From Haloferax marinum (GTDB lineage Archaea > Halobacteriota > Halobacteria > Halobacteriales > Haloferacaceae): a stretch of DNA of 64,000 nt. Each line of letters begins with the position of its first letter. The stretch's first letter is position 1. The stretch lies in assembly GCF_009674625.1 (NCBI RefSeq), contig NZ_WKJQ01000001.1, positions 930,001 through 994,000 of the forward strand. The letters run 5' to 3'. Of this stretch, positions 48,304-54,908 are shown one piece after another. Under the pieces are notes generated by a model. It saw nothing but the letters and a program-made list of their open reading frames with translations, was not told the DNA's origin and searched no databases. The translations under genes and the position numbers were made by a program.

Positions 48304-48654
48304 ATGAAACGACACCAAAACGCCGAAGAAGAACTGCCGGAGTTCTCGGGTCACGCAGATCTGAGAATCGTGCAGCGTGGAAAGGAGTTCTTTCTCCCCC
48401 CGTCGGAGATTTGGAGACAGGGCTCAGATTATTGGGTCAAGGGGCGCGGTGGCCGAACCCGGTTCCACGGCCCAACGAATTCGATCCTCGTCGCGCGAGG
48501 TGGTGTCGTTACAACCGTGCTGAATGCAGAGTACGAGAAGATTTATTCTCCACACTCCATCACGTGCGAAAAATGCGGGTATGAGTACTGCTCGAAGGAA
48601 CACGGGCTGACGTGTCCGTACTGTGACCACTACAAGGAAATCAAAAAGGAATGA
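48304..48654 (+). CDS. Zinc-ribbon protein, first gene of element unit
   Basis: This is a 116-residue protein. The N-terminal part is basic and beta-like (GHADLRIVQRGKEFFLPP; GRGGRTRFHG). The C-terminus is a zinc ribbon with C-x2-C at 88-91 and 104-107, plus Cys96 and His100 that could form a second site. It has no signal or membrane helix. Its TGA overlaps the next ATG (ATGA), so the two products are made together and may work as a pair. No family is recognised. Confidence 0.65.
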   Translation: MKRHQNAEEELPEFSGHADLRIVQRGKEFFLPPSEIWRQGSDYWVKGRGGRTRFHGPTNSILVARGGVVTTVLNAEYEKIYSPHSITCEKCGYEYCSKEHGLTCPYCDHYKEIKKE

Positions 48655-48905
48655 AATCAAGACTCATCTGTAAGAAATGCGAGGAACAGTTCTCGCCACA
48701 CAAACATGAATTTGCAAAAGGGGCAGCCATTGGCATGGCGGCTACCGCAGGCGGGATCTACGGGGGAAGCAGGGGGATTCTCTGGGGACCAGGTGTGGGA
48801 ACATCAGGGGCAGCAGTTGGTGCCACTTTGGCAGGTTCGGTGGTGGCATTAGGTGTCAAAAGTGTGACTGCATGTCCGCACTGCGGCAAGAAACAAATTT
48901 TCTAG
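48651..48905 (+). CDS. Split zinc-ribbon protein with glycine-rich membrane hairpin
   Basis: This is an 84-residue protein. C-x2-C pairs sit at both ends (Cys7/Cys10 and Cys75/Cys78). The middle, residues 24-72, is uncharged except one Arg and very Gly/Ala-rich (glycine-zipper-like), with two hydrophobic stretches that could form a membrane hairpin. Folding back would bring both pairs together as one zinc ribbon. Translation is coupled to the preceding zinc-ribbon gene. A membrane-acting effector is possible but speculative. Confidence 0.65.
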   Translation: MKSRLICKKCEEQFSPHKHEFAKGAAIGMAATAGGIYGGSRGILWGPGVGTSGAAVGATLAGSVVALGVKSVTACPHCGKKQIF

Positions 48906-48997
48906 CAATAGAAGCGTCGTTTCTACAACTTTCATTCATTTCACAGGTTGCCGTAATCGTAATAAATGCAGTTTCGGGACGCGAACGTTCGCTTGTC

Positions 48998-49360
48998 ATG
49001 TCAACAATCAAAGACATACATGGTTTCGGTGACCAGTTCACCAATCAGTTGCAGAAGCTCGAAGCGGCAGAAATCGACGAAGATGACCGGAAGGCGATAC
49101 GGTCGTTCATACGCCACCAAGACGTCCAGCGGGGACTCGCTGCGAGCACCCTCGTGAACAATCTCAGTCACCTCCGGTTGAGTGCTGAGCGCTCCGACAC
49201 CCCGCTAACCCAGATGGACCGTGAAGACGTAGACGGTCTGCTGTTCCAGTACAAGCACAACCGGGGCTACTCCGAGGGAACCCTCCGGAACTACCGCAAG
49301 GCGTTTCGGAAGTTCTTCCGTCACCAGGGGCGCGAGTGGGTGGAGACCAAACCTCAGGCG
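48998..49360 (+). pseudogene. Integrase N-terminal fragment, cut at the tRNA repeat
   Basis: The ATG at 48998 opens a frame of about 121 codons matching the N-terminal SAM-like (core-binding) domain of tyrosine integrases, such as LAASTLVNNLSHLRLSAE and GYSEGTLRNYRKAFRKFFRH. At 49360 it runs into the 100-bp repeat. The frame stays open to 49705, but there it only translates the antisense of tRNA-Gln. The catalytic domain (R, HxxR, Tyr) is absent, and none follows the distal repeat either. It is the remnant of the element's recombinase. Confidence 0.75.
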
Positions 49361-49459
49361 GATTCGAACCTCGGTCGCTCACTTCGTTCGCTTCCTGATT
49401 CGAATCCGGTCAGGCTATTCGCTCCTCACATTCGTTCGTCGCAGAATAGTCCCAGGCGG
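49360..49459. repeat. Proximal copy of the 100-bp repeat, containing the tRNA-Gln 3' end
   Basis: This copy differs from 47282-47381 at three positions. Its last 13 bases are the 3' end of tRNA-Gln. A 16-base match to the tRNA T-arm (caggcggattcgaacc) occurs twice, at 49354-49369 and inside the tRNA at 49453-49468. Between them lies another T-arm-like gattcgaatcc. This hints at repeated integration or duplication at the site. Confidence 0.88.
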
Positions 49460-49519
49460 ATTCGAACCGCCGTCAACGGCTCCAAAGGCCGCTATGATTG
49501 GCCACTACACCATGGGACT
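49447..49519 (-). tRNA. tRNA-Gln (anticodon TTG)
   Basis: This is a 73-nt cloverleaf on the minus strand. The acceptor arms AGTCCCA and TGGGACT pair, with discriminator A. The anticodon loop is CTTTGGA with anticodon TTG (reads CAA/CAG), on a 5-bp stem. The variable loop is TGAC, and the T-arm GGCGG-TTCGAAT-CCGCC is perfect. CCA is not encoded and there is no intron. It is the attachment site of the neighbouring element, which leaves the gene intact. Confidence 0.95.
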
Positions 49520-49822
49520 TCGTCGTGCTCACCCTGTGTGCCTCGTAATCTCTCCGTGATTACCCGACACCTCGGGACTTCGCATTTACAGGTAGCGCGA
49601 CGCCGACACAATAAGTTTACTTTTCGACTCGGTTCCCCAACCGGCGATATTCGGCGGACGTGGTGGGGTAACACGCCTCTCGGCACTCGTTTACTGGGCT
49701 CCTAACGGCCGTTCTGTGGGTTTTCTGAAATCTCCCTTAACCGTAGGCCCGATTCCCGCAATCTTGGAACATCTGTACAATAATATACCCTCTCGAGTCG
49801 TAGCACTATCTGTGAGAAAGCC
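49520..49822. other. Gap between tRNA-Gln and the sulfur operon
   Basis: This region holds upstream sequence of the tRNA (minus strand) and of the DsrE-like gene (plus strand). A TATA-like ataatatacc (49780-49789) lies about 38 nt before the latter's start. On the minus strand an AT-rich aaagtaaacttatt is about 100 nt ahead of the tRNA. No other gene is seen. Confidence 0.45.
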
Positions 49823-50221
49823 ATGACTGGATATGCAATCGTACTCGAATCCGCCCGACTCGAACGGCTCCAGGCCGTCGGTAACATCGCAGCAATCGCC
49901 GCAGCATCAGAGATTCCCGTAGACGTCTTCGCGACTATGGGAGGCCTCGAAGCGTTCGATAAAGAGCGAATCGAGACCATGGACTACGAAGTTGGCGAAG
50001 TGGGACAGGCGATGATGGAAGTCGAGGGAATGGAGATGCCGATGTTCTACGAGAGCATCGCCCAGGCCAAAGAGCTCGGCCCACTGAACGTCTACGCATG
50101 TGAACTGTCTATGGACATCATGGGCAAGACTCTCGACGACTACCACGACGTCTTCGACGACGTCCTCGGCGTCTCCGGGTTCCTGACCCACGCCCAAGAC
50201 AAACAGGTGATCTTCGTCTAA
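49823..50221 (+). CDS. DsrE-like sulfur-relay protein
   Basis: This is a 132-residue protein of the DsrE/DrsE-like (PF13686-type) fold. The GYAIVLESARLERLQAVGNIAA start, the internal Met-rich loop and the VYACELSMDIMGK block with Cys93 match the family, in which that Cys can carry a persulfide. It is the first gene of a four-gene run with TusA, an SQR-like flavoprotein and DUF1641. The set suggests sulfur transfer from sulfide oxidation to a carrier. Spacing of 76 nt to tusA and a nearby promoter support co-transcription. Confidence 0.82.
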   Translation: MTGYAIVLESARLERLQAVGNIAAIAAASEIPVDVFATMGGLEAFDKERIETMDYEVGEVGQAMMEVEGMEMPMFYESIAQAKELGPLNVYACELSMDIMGKTLDDYHDVFDDVLGVSGFLTHAQDKQVIFV

Positions 50222-50297
50222 GGACGACCCCCGCGTCCACCACCGACTGACAGCTATCCGAACACCCCCCTCCCCCAACACAACACGATACACGACA

Positions 50298-50546
50298 ATG
50301 AGCGAAACTATCCAACCCGATGTGACGGTCGATTCCCGCGGTGCAACGTGCCCCGGTCCCCTGATGGACCTCATCGGGAAAGTAAAGAAAGTCGACGCAG
50401 GCACCGTCATCGAACTCCAGACGACCGACAGCTCGTCCAGCCACGACGTCCCCGAGTGGGTCAACAAAGCTGGCCACGAGATGCTCGACATCGTCGAACA
50501 CGAAGACGAGGGCTTCTGGTCCGTCTTCATCGAGACGACGAAGTAA
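50298..50546 (+). CDS. tusA: TusA-family sulfur carrier protein
   Basis: This is an 82-residue two-layer alpha/beta protein with the TusA signature DSRGATCPGPLMDL; Cys18 in CPGP is the persulfide carrier. The next core segment (TVIELQTTDSSSSHDVPEW) is also family-like. In this setting it probably accepts sulfur made by the SQR-like enzyme, with the DsrE-like protein as partner, rather than serving tRNA thiolation. It acts in the cytoplasm. Confidence 0.9.
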   Translation: MSETIQPDVTVDSRGATCPGPLMDLIGKVKKVDAGTVIELQTTDSSSSHDVPEWVNKAGHEMLDIVEHEDEGFWSVFIETTK

Positions 50547-50600
50547 CGCACGTCTCACCCGGCCACACGGCCGAACTAACCAACATTATTCACATACATT

Positions 50601-51749
50601 ATGACAGAACGAATTGTGATCGTCGGTGGTGGCACAGGCGGTTCAGTCCTCACCAACCGACTCACTGACGAACTCTCCGCCGAAATCGAAGCGGGCGACG
50701 TCGAGGTGACGCTCGTCAACGACACCCCGGAGCAGACGTACAAGCCGATGTTCCTCTACATGGCCTTCGGCAAGAAGACGTTACACGACGCCCGTCGGCC
50801 ACTCTCGGACCTCGTCGACCTCCGACACGCGAACCTGCTCATCGACCGCGTCACCGGTGTCGACACCGAGCGAAAGCACCTGACGCTCGCGAAAGACGAC
50901 GCTGGACTCGACTACGACCACCTCGTGCTCGCGATGGGTGCGGACCTCGCCCCAGACGAAGTTCCCGGCCTCAAAGAGGGTGGCCACCACTTCTACGCAC
51001 CGGACGGTGCCGAGCGCCTGCGTGACGAACTCGCCAACTTCACCGAAGGGCACCTCGTCCTCTCGGTCATCGGCGTCCCGCACATGTGTCCCGCAGCGCC
51101 CGTCGAGTTCGTGCTGATGGCCGACGCGTGGTTCCGCGAACGAGGGCTCCGCGACCAGGTGGAGATTACGTACACCTACCCCATCCAGCGCGCTCACGGT
51201 ATCAAGACCATCGCGGACTGGGCGACAGAACTCTTCGAAGAACGCGACATCAACTTAGAGACGTTCTTCAACGCCGAAGAGGTCGACCCCGACGCGAAGG
51301 TCCTCAAGACGATGGAGGGGACCGAACTCGACTACGACCTGCTGGTGGCCATCCCGCCGCACACGGGAAGCGAACTCGTGAGCGAGGCTGGACTCGGCGA
51401 AGACGGCTGGGTCGAAGTCGACAAGAACACGCTCGAAGCCAAGAACGCCGACGACGTCTACGCCATCGGTGACGTGGCCAGCCTGCCGACCTCGAAAGCC
51501 GGCAGTGTGGCTCACTACGCGGCCGGAACGCTCGCAGACCGTCTCGCGAGTCGCGTCCGCGGCCTCGTCCCCACCGACACCTACGACGGCAAGACCATCT
51601 GCTTCATCGAGAGTGGGATGGACGAAGCCACGTTCGTCGAGTTCTCCTACGGCGACGAACCGGTGGTCCGCGAGCCATCGCAACTGCTCCACTGGAGCAA
51701 ACTCGCGTACAACGAGTCCTACTGGCTCACCGCTAGAGGACTCATCTGA
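50601..51749 (+). CDS. sqr: Sulfide:quinone oxidoreductase-like flavoprotein
   Basis: This is a 382-residue FAD enzyme that oxidises sulfide (or a persulfide) with quinone at the membrane surface. The FAD motif is IVIVGGGTGG (5-14), and the second FAD block is DDVYAIGDVASLP. Redox cysteines at 163 (HMCPAAPVE) and 334 (KTICFIESG) match the two active-site cysteines of SQR. The third cysteine of classical SQR is missing, as in some subtypes. The C-terminal helix (LLHWSKLAYNESYWLTARGL) may bind membrane. It sits between tusA and DUF1641. Confidence 0.85.
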   Translation: MTERIVIVGGGTGGSVLTNRLTDELSAEIEAGDVEVTLVNDTPEQTYKPMFLYMAFGKKTLHDARRPLSDLVDLRHANLLIDRVTGVDTERKHLTLAKDDAGLDYDHLVLAMGADLAPDEVPGLKEGGHHFYAPDGAERLRDELANFTEGHLVLSVIGVPHMCPAAPVEFVLMADAWFRERGLRDQVEITYTYPIQRAHGIKTIADWATELFEERDINLETFFNAEEVDPDAKVLKTMEGTELDYDLLVAIPPHTGSELVSEAGLGEDGWVEVDKNTLEAKNADDVYAIGDVASLPTSKAGSVAHYAAGTLADRLASRVRGLVPTDTYDGKTICFIESGMDEATFVEFSYGDEPVVREPSQLLHWSKLAYNESYWLTARGLI

Positions 51750-51758
51750 GGTGATTAG

Positions 51759-52451
51759 ATGAGTGACCAATCAACCGAGACGACGACGAGAGACCGCGAA
51801 GAGACGATGGAGTCGGACGAATCGCCACAGGCCGACGAGGTGCGTAACGCACTCGAAGCGGCCGTCGCCGAACACCCCGACGAGGTGCTCGCGTTCGTCG
51901 AGCGACTGGGCCTGCTGAACGAGTTGCTCGACGCCACCTCGCTCGCCACCTCCGCGATGGACGACGAGATGGTCGAGAAACTGGCGGGAACCTCGTCGCT
52001 CCTCATGGAGTCTGCCGACGGACTCGCAACCCGTGAGATGTCTCATCTCGCGGGCGAAGTCGGTGAGAACGCCGGCGAACTCGAAGGTGCCCTGCAGAAG
52101 CTCATCCGCCTCGAACGGGACGGAACCCTCGACGAACTGGCACAGGCGGCCGACGCAATCACCCTCGCCACCTCCGCGATGGACGACGAGATGGTGATGA
52201 AACTGGCCAGAACCGGTAGTTCACTGGGCGAGGTCGCCGACACGGCCAGTGACCCGGACACGGTGCGTGCCATCCAGACGATGCTTCGAGCGATGGGCGA
52301 GGCCGGAAGCGAACCACCGAAGCGAACCGGAACCATCGGCATGGTCCGGCAACTTCGAGACCCAGAGGTCCAGCGTGGGATGAACTTCCTGTTGGCTCTC
52401 GCCCGCGGTATCGGGTCAGACCTCGATACCCACGACGAAGTGAGCCAATGA
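51759..52451 (+). CDS. DUF1641 protein with internal duplication
   Basis: This is a 230-residue acidic soluble protein 9 nt behind the SQR-like gene. Two copies of a LATSAMDDEMVxKLAxT segment lie 74 residues apart, and the DNA under them is an exact 32-bp repeat (51942-51973 and 52164-52195). The C-terminal part (TIGMVRQLRDPEVQRGMNFLLALARGIG) is the DUF1641 signature. The family often accompanies SQR-like or formate dehydrogenase-type redox enzymes and is unexplained. The stop codon lies within a 17-bp tandem repeat. Confidence 0.82.
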   Translation: MSDQSTETTTRDREETMESDESPQADEVRNALEAAVAEHPDEVLAFVERLGLLNELLDATSLATSAMDDEMVEKLAGTSSLLMESADGLATREMSHLAGEVGENAGELEGALQKLIRLERDGTLDELAQAADAITLATSAMDDEMVMKLARTGSSLGEVADTASDPDTVRAIQTMLRAMGEAGSEPPKRTGTIGMVRQLRDPEVQRGMNFLLALARGIGSDLDTHDEVSQ

Positions 52452-52487
52452 CCGAAGTAAGCCGATAACCGAAGTGAGCCAATAAGA
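52437..52487. repeat. 17-bp tandem repeat, three copies, over the DUF1641 stop
   Basis: Units gaagtgagccaatgacc (52437), gaagtaagccgataacc (52454) and gaagtgagccaataaga (52471) have a 17-bp period. The gene's last codons and TGA fall in the first unit, and the other two lie downstream. Confidence 0.88.
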
Positions 52488-52558
52488 CGGAGAACCGACG
52501 TCCGTTCTTTCGTCGTCGATTGCTTTTCGAACGGGCTGCAGTTACTGTCGTGTGTCGT

Positions 52559-53011
52559 TCAGTCGGCGGCTTCCGTCTCTGTCTCCGCTTCTACCCCACA
52601 CACGTCGAGGTACTCGCAGGCGTCCGTCTCGGGGTCGAAACAGTCGGGGCACTCCGAGTTTCGGTCGATGATGGTGTCGAGTCGGTCCGCAATCATGCCG
52701 TCGATGACGGGTTCGAGTTCGCGGGCCTCCGCGCGGAACTCCTCGACGTCGAGGACGTTCGCGAGGAATCGCTCGATGATGCAGTACGTCTGGAGCGCGT
52801 CGCGAGCGCGGATGATACCGTCGTCGGTCAGTGTGACGCCTTTGTACTTCTCGTGTTCCGCGAGGCCACGCGATTCGAGTTTGCCAATCATCTCGTTGGC
52901 ACTCGCCGGACTCACGTCCATCATGTCGGCGAGCGCGCCGGTGGCCGCCGGGCCGTTCTCCATCTCCTGTAGCAGGTAAATCGCTTTGACGTATTGGTCA
53001 GCCGTGTTCAT
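52559..53011 (-). CDS. DtxR-like regulator with C-terminal four-cysteine motif
   Basis: This is a 150-residue protein. Residues 1-70 form the winged helix of DtxR/MntR regulators (TADQYVKAIYLLQEM; SPASANEMIGKLESRGL; GVTLTDDGIIRA), and then comes the dimerisation region. Usual metal ligands are altered: the His of RHELLEQFL in MntR aligns with Cys77 (TYCIIERFL), and the His of EHH aligns with Pro (ELEPVID). At the C-terminus is C-x2-C-x7-C-x5-C (121, 124, 132, 138), able to bind a metal or Fe-S cluster. It lies 4 nt behind the ferritin-like gene and 4.5 kb from suf, suggesting iron or Fe-S sensing. Confidence 0.8.
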   Translation of the reverse strand: MNTADQYVKAIYLLQEMENGPAATGALADMMDVSPASANEMIGKLESRGLAEHEKYKGVTLTDDGIIRARDALQTYCIIERFLANVLDVEEFRAEARELEPVIDGMIADRLDTIIDRNSECPDCFDPETDACEYLDVCGVEAETETEAAD

Positions 53012-53015
53012 CGTG

Positions 53016-53507
53016 TCACTCGCGCTCTTCCATGATCTGCGTCACTTTCTCTACGCCCGCTTCCTCCTCGTCGCGAATCGCGGCGAGTGTCGTGACGAGT
53101 TCCTCGCGGTCGATAGTGAACTGTGCGTCACTCGCTTCGATGGCCTCGATGACGTCGTCGTAGAACTTGTAGGCCGTCTCCTCGTTACAGAGTTGGTCGT
53201 AGAGGACGCCGTCGAAGTCTTCGGGTTTCGTCTGGCCGTACTGCGCTTCGACGAGCGCTTCGATCTCTTCGAACGGAACACTATCGACGTCTAACCGGTC
53301 GATGACCGCTTCGAGTCGGCTTCGGTGGTCTGCCGACTCCTCGGCAGCGTGCGACAGAAGGTCACGAATCTCCTCGTCGAGTTCTTCCTCGTCGAGTTCG
53401 TCGTAGTGGTGGTAGGCGCGTGCCTCTACAACCTCTTCGAGGACGATTCCAATCTGGAGCAAGCGAGCGAGCTGGTGGTCCGACGTGACCTGATAGCCGA
53501 CGCTCAT
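53016..53507 (-). CDS. Ferritin-like domain protein
   Basis: This is a 163-residue helical protein with four helices that fit a ferritin-like di-iron bundle. Acidic/His motifs sit at LEEVVEARAYHHYDEL, AAEESADHRSRLEAV, NEETAYKFYDD and IRDEEEAGVEKV. The exact ExxH spacing of classical ferritins is not clean, so metal content needs testing. It forms an operon with the DtxR-like regulator. Iron storage or oxidant protection is inferred. Confidence 0.75.
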   Translation of the reverse strand: MSVGYQVTSDHQLARLLQIGIVLEEVVEARAYHHYDELDEEELDEEIRDLLSHAAEESADHRSRLEAVIDRLDVDSVPFEEIEALVEAQYGQTKPEDFDGVLYDQLCNEETAYKFYDDVIEAIEASDAQFTIDREELVTTLAAIRDEEEAGVEKVTQIMEERE

Positions 53508-53573
53508 CGACGAAGGCCTCCGTTCGCGTGCGATACCAACTGAGTCATACCCAGAGGTGAGTCTGTAACGAAC

Positions 53574-54725
53574 TTAAGCGGTTCCCCTTTCGGCTTCCGA
53601 TTCGGTCGTCTCAGGCTCTTCGGGAGTGGTCGGCTGTTTCCGGGCCAGTTCCACTTCTTCTTTCGGCGTCACGCGGCGGCCCATCCAGTGGTAGGTTCCG
53701 ATGTTGGAGTAGCCGTACTCGTCGACGACGCGCTCTATGACCTTCCGGTCTTCCTCGTCGATGGCGACGACGTGCGCGATTATCTGTCCGGGGACAGTTA
53801 TCGGACTTGCAGCCATCCCGACGACGAGTCCGGTAAAGGGCGCTTCCACCACGTGTTCTTCGCGTTTGAAGTGGTCAGAGATGGTACAGACGGACTTCCC
53901 CTCTTCGACGATTGGATACGGACCCCAGTCCATGTCTATCCACCCGCCTGCAGTCGAGCGGATCCACTTTTTCTCTTTCGACCCGACGATTCGTTGCCAC
54001 ACCGGTTCGGATTCGAACTCGTCGTCTATCAAGCCGAAGTAGGCGAAGAGGTTGTGCAACCGTTCGAGTGCGACGTCGACCAGCACTGGTTGGTATCGGT
54101 GTGCTTCGCCCATCTCGACGGTGATAGTCGGAATTCCATTTTCGGACGCGACGCGGCGCATCATCCCTTCAGACCCGGCCCCGTCGAGGACGACACTCGA
54201 GAGGAAGGCGTTCGCCACCTCGGCCACTGCGGGGTCGCTCATGTCCGCGCGGGTGTGGAAGATGGTCACTTTGTTCCGCGTCGACGTGTGGAAGTCGACA
54301 CCGATGTCGCAGTTGGAGATGAAGCGGTCGTAGATGACCTTGGCGATGCGCTTCCCCTCGTTTCCGTTCTCCGACCCAGGGAACGACCGATTCAGGTCTC
54401 GGTCGTAGATGGGGAGATACCGCAGGTGCGCCCGGTAGCCGGGCACGTTGAGGACGTGTAGACAGACGATCGTTCCAGACAGTTCCTGTGGGTCGTAGCG
54501 GTCTGCGACTTCCTGGACGACCTTTACGCCGTTGACTTCGTCACCGTGCATCGCCGCACTCACGAACACCCGCGGACCCTTGTCGACACCGTTGATGATG
54601 GTGACCGGAATCTCTATCGGGTCTCCGAGGAAGGACTCTCCGACCTCGTACATGATGTGGCGTTTCTCACCGGGTCGAACCTCGGCGTCGTAGCGGAATG
54701 CCTCTCCGTCGTTGTTGTTGGACAT
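53574..54725 (-). CDS. Succinylglutamate desuccinylase/aspartoacylase family zinc hydrolase
   Basis: This is a 383-residue M14-like hydrolase. The zinc ligands are His60 and Glu63 (AAMHGDEVNG) and His146 (VDFHTSTRN). The LNRSFPGS segment binds the substrate carboxylate, and the catalytic Glu is in TVEMGEAHRY. The C-terminal beta domain (GLVVGMAASPITVPGQIIAH) is typical of the archaeal branch. The tail is rich in Glu/Thr. It should hydrolyse an N-acyl amino acid amide bond; the substrate is unknown. It lies between the ferritin-like gene and suf on the same strand. Confidence 0.9.
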   Translation of the reverse strand: MSNNNDGEAFRYDAEVRPGEKRHIMYEVGESFLGDPIEIPVTIINGVDKGPRVFVSAAMHGDEVNGVKVVQEVADRYDPQELSGTIVCLHVLNVPGYRAHLRYLPIYDRDLNRSFPGSENGNEGKRIAKVIYDRFISNCDIGVDFHTSTRNKVTIFHTRADMSDPAVAEVANAFLSSVVLDGAGSEGMMRRVASENGIPTITVEMGEAHRYQPVLVDVALERLHNLFAYFGLIDDEFESEPVWQRIVGSKEKKWIRSTAGGWIDMDWGPYPIVEEGKSVCTISDHFKREEHVVEAPFTGLVVGMAASPITVPGQIIAHVVAIDEEDRKVIERVVDEYGYSNIGTYHWMGRRVTPKEEVELARKQPTTPEEPETTESEAERGTA

Positions 54726-54908
54726 CGTGTATCCTCCGATCGTACAGAGTACGTCTGCGACCGAGAAAAATACTAGTAGATAGACACTTCCCTGACTAAC
54801 CGACTCACGAGAATATCACGATGTCGTAACAGAGCAGCTCTACCGCTCGCTCACACTACGGGAGAAAATCGAAGCGAGCTACTAAAAATCCGAGAAGAGT
54901 GGCGCGTC

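Larger units (their letters stand above)
47282..49459. mobile_element. Degenerate integrated element at tRNA-Gln
   Basis: About 2.1 kb lies between 100-bp direct repeats, one of which contains the 3' end of a complete tRNA-Gln gene. It carries four coding regions with less haloarchaea-like base composition than the flanks: a putative HTH protein, a two-gene zinc-ribbon unit and a truncated integrase. This is the layout of tRNA-targeted integrative elements. No complete recombinase or replication gene is present, so it is probably a non-mobile remnant or depends on another element. Confidence 0.75.

Noticed and set aside
49361..49705. C-terminal continuation of the integrase through the tRNA region
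   Set aside because: The open frame there is the antisense of the repeat and tRNA-Gln, with no catalytic motifs.
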